This document shows, piece by piece, positions 63,837-64,000 of a DNA stretch of 64,000 bases. Origin of the DNA: Paractinoplanes polyasparticus (GTDB taxonomy: Bacteria; Actinomycetota; Actinomycetes; Mycobacteriales; Micromonosporaceae); the NCBI RefSeq assembly GCF_019710575.1, contig NZ_JAHWFK010000001.1, positions 434,001 to 498,000 on the forward strand. The letters are read 5' to 3'. A program made the position numbers and the translations under genes. Under the pieces are notes generated by a model. The model was not told where the DNA came from. It did no database searches and saw only the letters and a program-made list of their open reading frames with translations. Each line of letters begins with the position of its first letter. Positions within the stretch are counted from its first letter, which is position 1.

Positions 63837-64000
63837 ATGGGATTCCTCGACGGGCTGACCGGGGTCGCGCGGATCGGACTGGGGCTGGCGGCGGTGGGCC
63901 GCCCGGCGTACATCAATCTCGGGCGCGAGGCGGATCTGCCGGCTGACCGCAGCGTCGACGCGATGCGCGACCGGGCGCACGAACTGCTCGACCGGGCGTA
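63837..64000 (+). CDS. Aldo/keto reductase, N-terminal fragment
   Basis: 54 codons are visible before the right edge: MGFLDGLTGVARIGLGLAAV, GRPAYINLGREADLPADRSV, DAMRDRAHELLDRA. The IGLGLAAVGRPAYINLGR opening followed by a helix ending HELLDRA is typical of an aldo/keto reductase family common in actinomycetes. The catalytic Asp-Tyr-Lys-His residues lie beyond the edge. An NADPH-dependent oxidoreductase is likely. Too short a gene portion for certainty. Confidence 0.6.
   Translation, partial: MGFLDGLTGVARIGLGLAAVGRPAYINLGREADLPADRSVDAMRDRAHELLDRA

Overview
The window is GC-rich, densely coded chromosome from an actinomycete. Frequent GTG starts, ATGA/GTGA start-stop overlaps, a Tat-type DUF1501/DUF1800 pair, many NarL-type two-component systems, large ATPase-LuxR regulators and secreted glycan-active enzymes point to a Micromonosporaceae-like, possibly Actinoplanes-like, saprophyte. 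That placement is an inference from gene style. I found no rRNA, tRNA, transposase, phage gene or CRISPR array.

Layout. 0-7.2 kb: small and hypothetical genes, a scar where a LacI regulator and a Gfo/Idh/MocA oxidoreductase were both beheaded, a FhuF-like protein, a cupin, an internally deleted alpha/beta-hydrolase, an NmrA-like reductase and an AraC regulator. 7.3-15.0 kb: a two-component system whose genes overlap directly into a complete Mrp cation/proton antiporter operon (mrpA-B fused, then C to G). 15.1-16.7 kb: a Clp-N-domain protein and a nucleotidyltransferase-like protein. 16.9-28.6 kb: a nine-gene minus-strand operon (DUF2291 lipoprotein, sugar ABC transporter, split transketolase, FGGY kinase, TIM-barrel isomerase, secreted DUF1593 hydrolase) divergent from a SorC-type regulator. 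28.7-35.2 kb: a GntR/membrane pair, flavin and VOC proteins, a transporter, glutathione peroxidase, a spore-photoproduct-lyase-like radical SAM protein and a repeat-rich spacer. 35.4-39.7 kb: a secreted pectate lyase, a methyltransferase, and a MarR/azoreductase pair with twin palindromes. 39.8-48.0 kb: three paralogous ATPase-LuxR regulators, the third frameshifted. 48.0-54.4 kb: a two-component system, a disrupted hemerythrin, DUF1501/DUF1800 and an extradiol dioxygenase. 54.5-59.6 kb: two secreted GH43 enzymes, DUF899 and a class V aminotransferase. 59.8-64 kb: a GerMN lipoprotein, a membrane/STAS pair, an OmpR-type two-component system and the start of an aldo/keto reductase.

How the genes fit together. 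A pectin theme recurs: pectate lyase, arabinanase and an arabinofuranosidase-like GH43, plus a kinase/isomerase/transketolase operon whose gene content resembles the described D-apiose route (apiose is a pectin sugar). The operon also carries a secreted nucleoside-hydrolase-like enzyme of unknown substrate. Several genes look damaged (the LacI/Gfo scar, a hydrolase lacking its nucleophile region, a hemerythrin with an internal deletion, a LuxR regulator with one extra C), so either this locus is decaying or the assembly has local errors. Direct repeats of the form GTnAY-N6-GTnAY before the OmpR-type regulator and before the GerMN/STAS genes suggest one small regulon.
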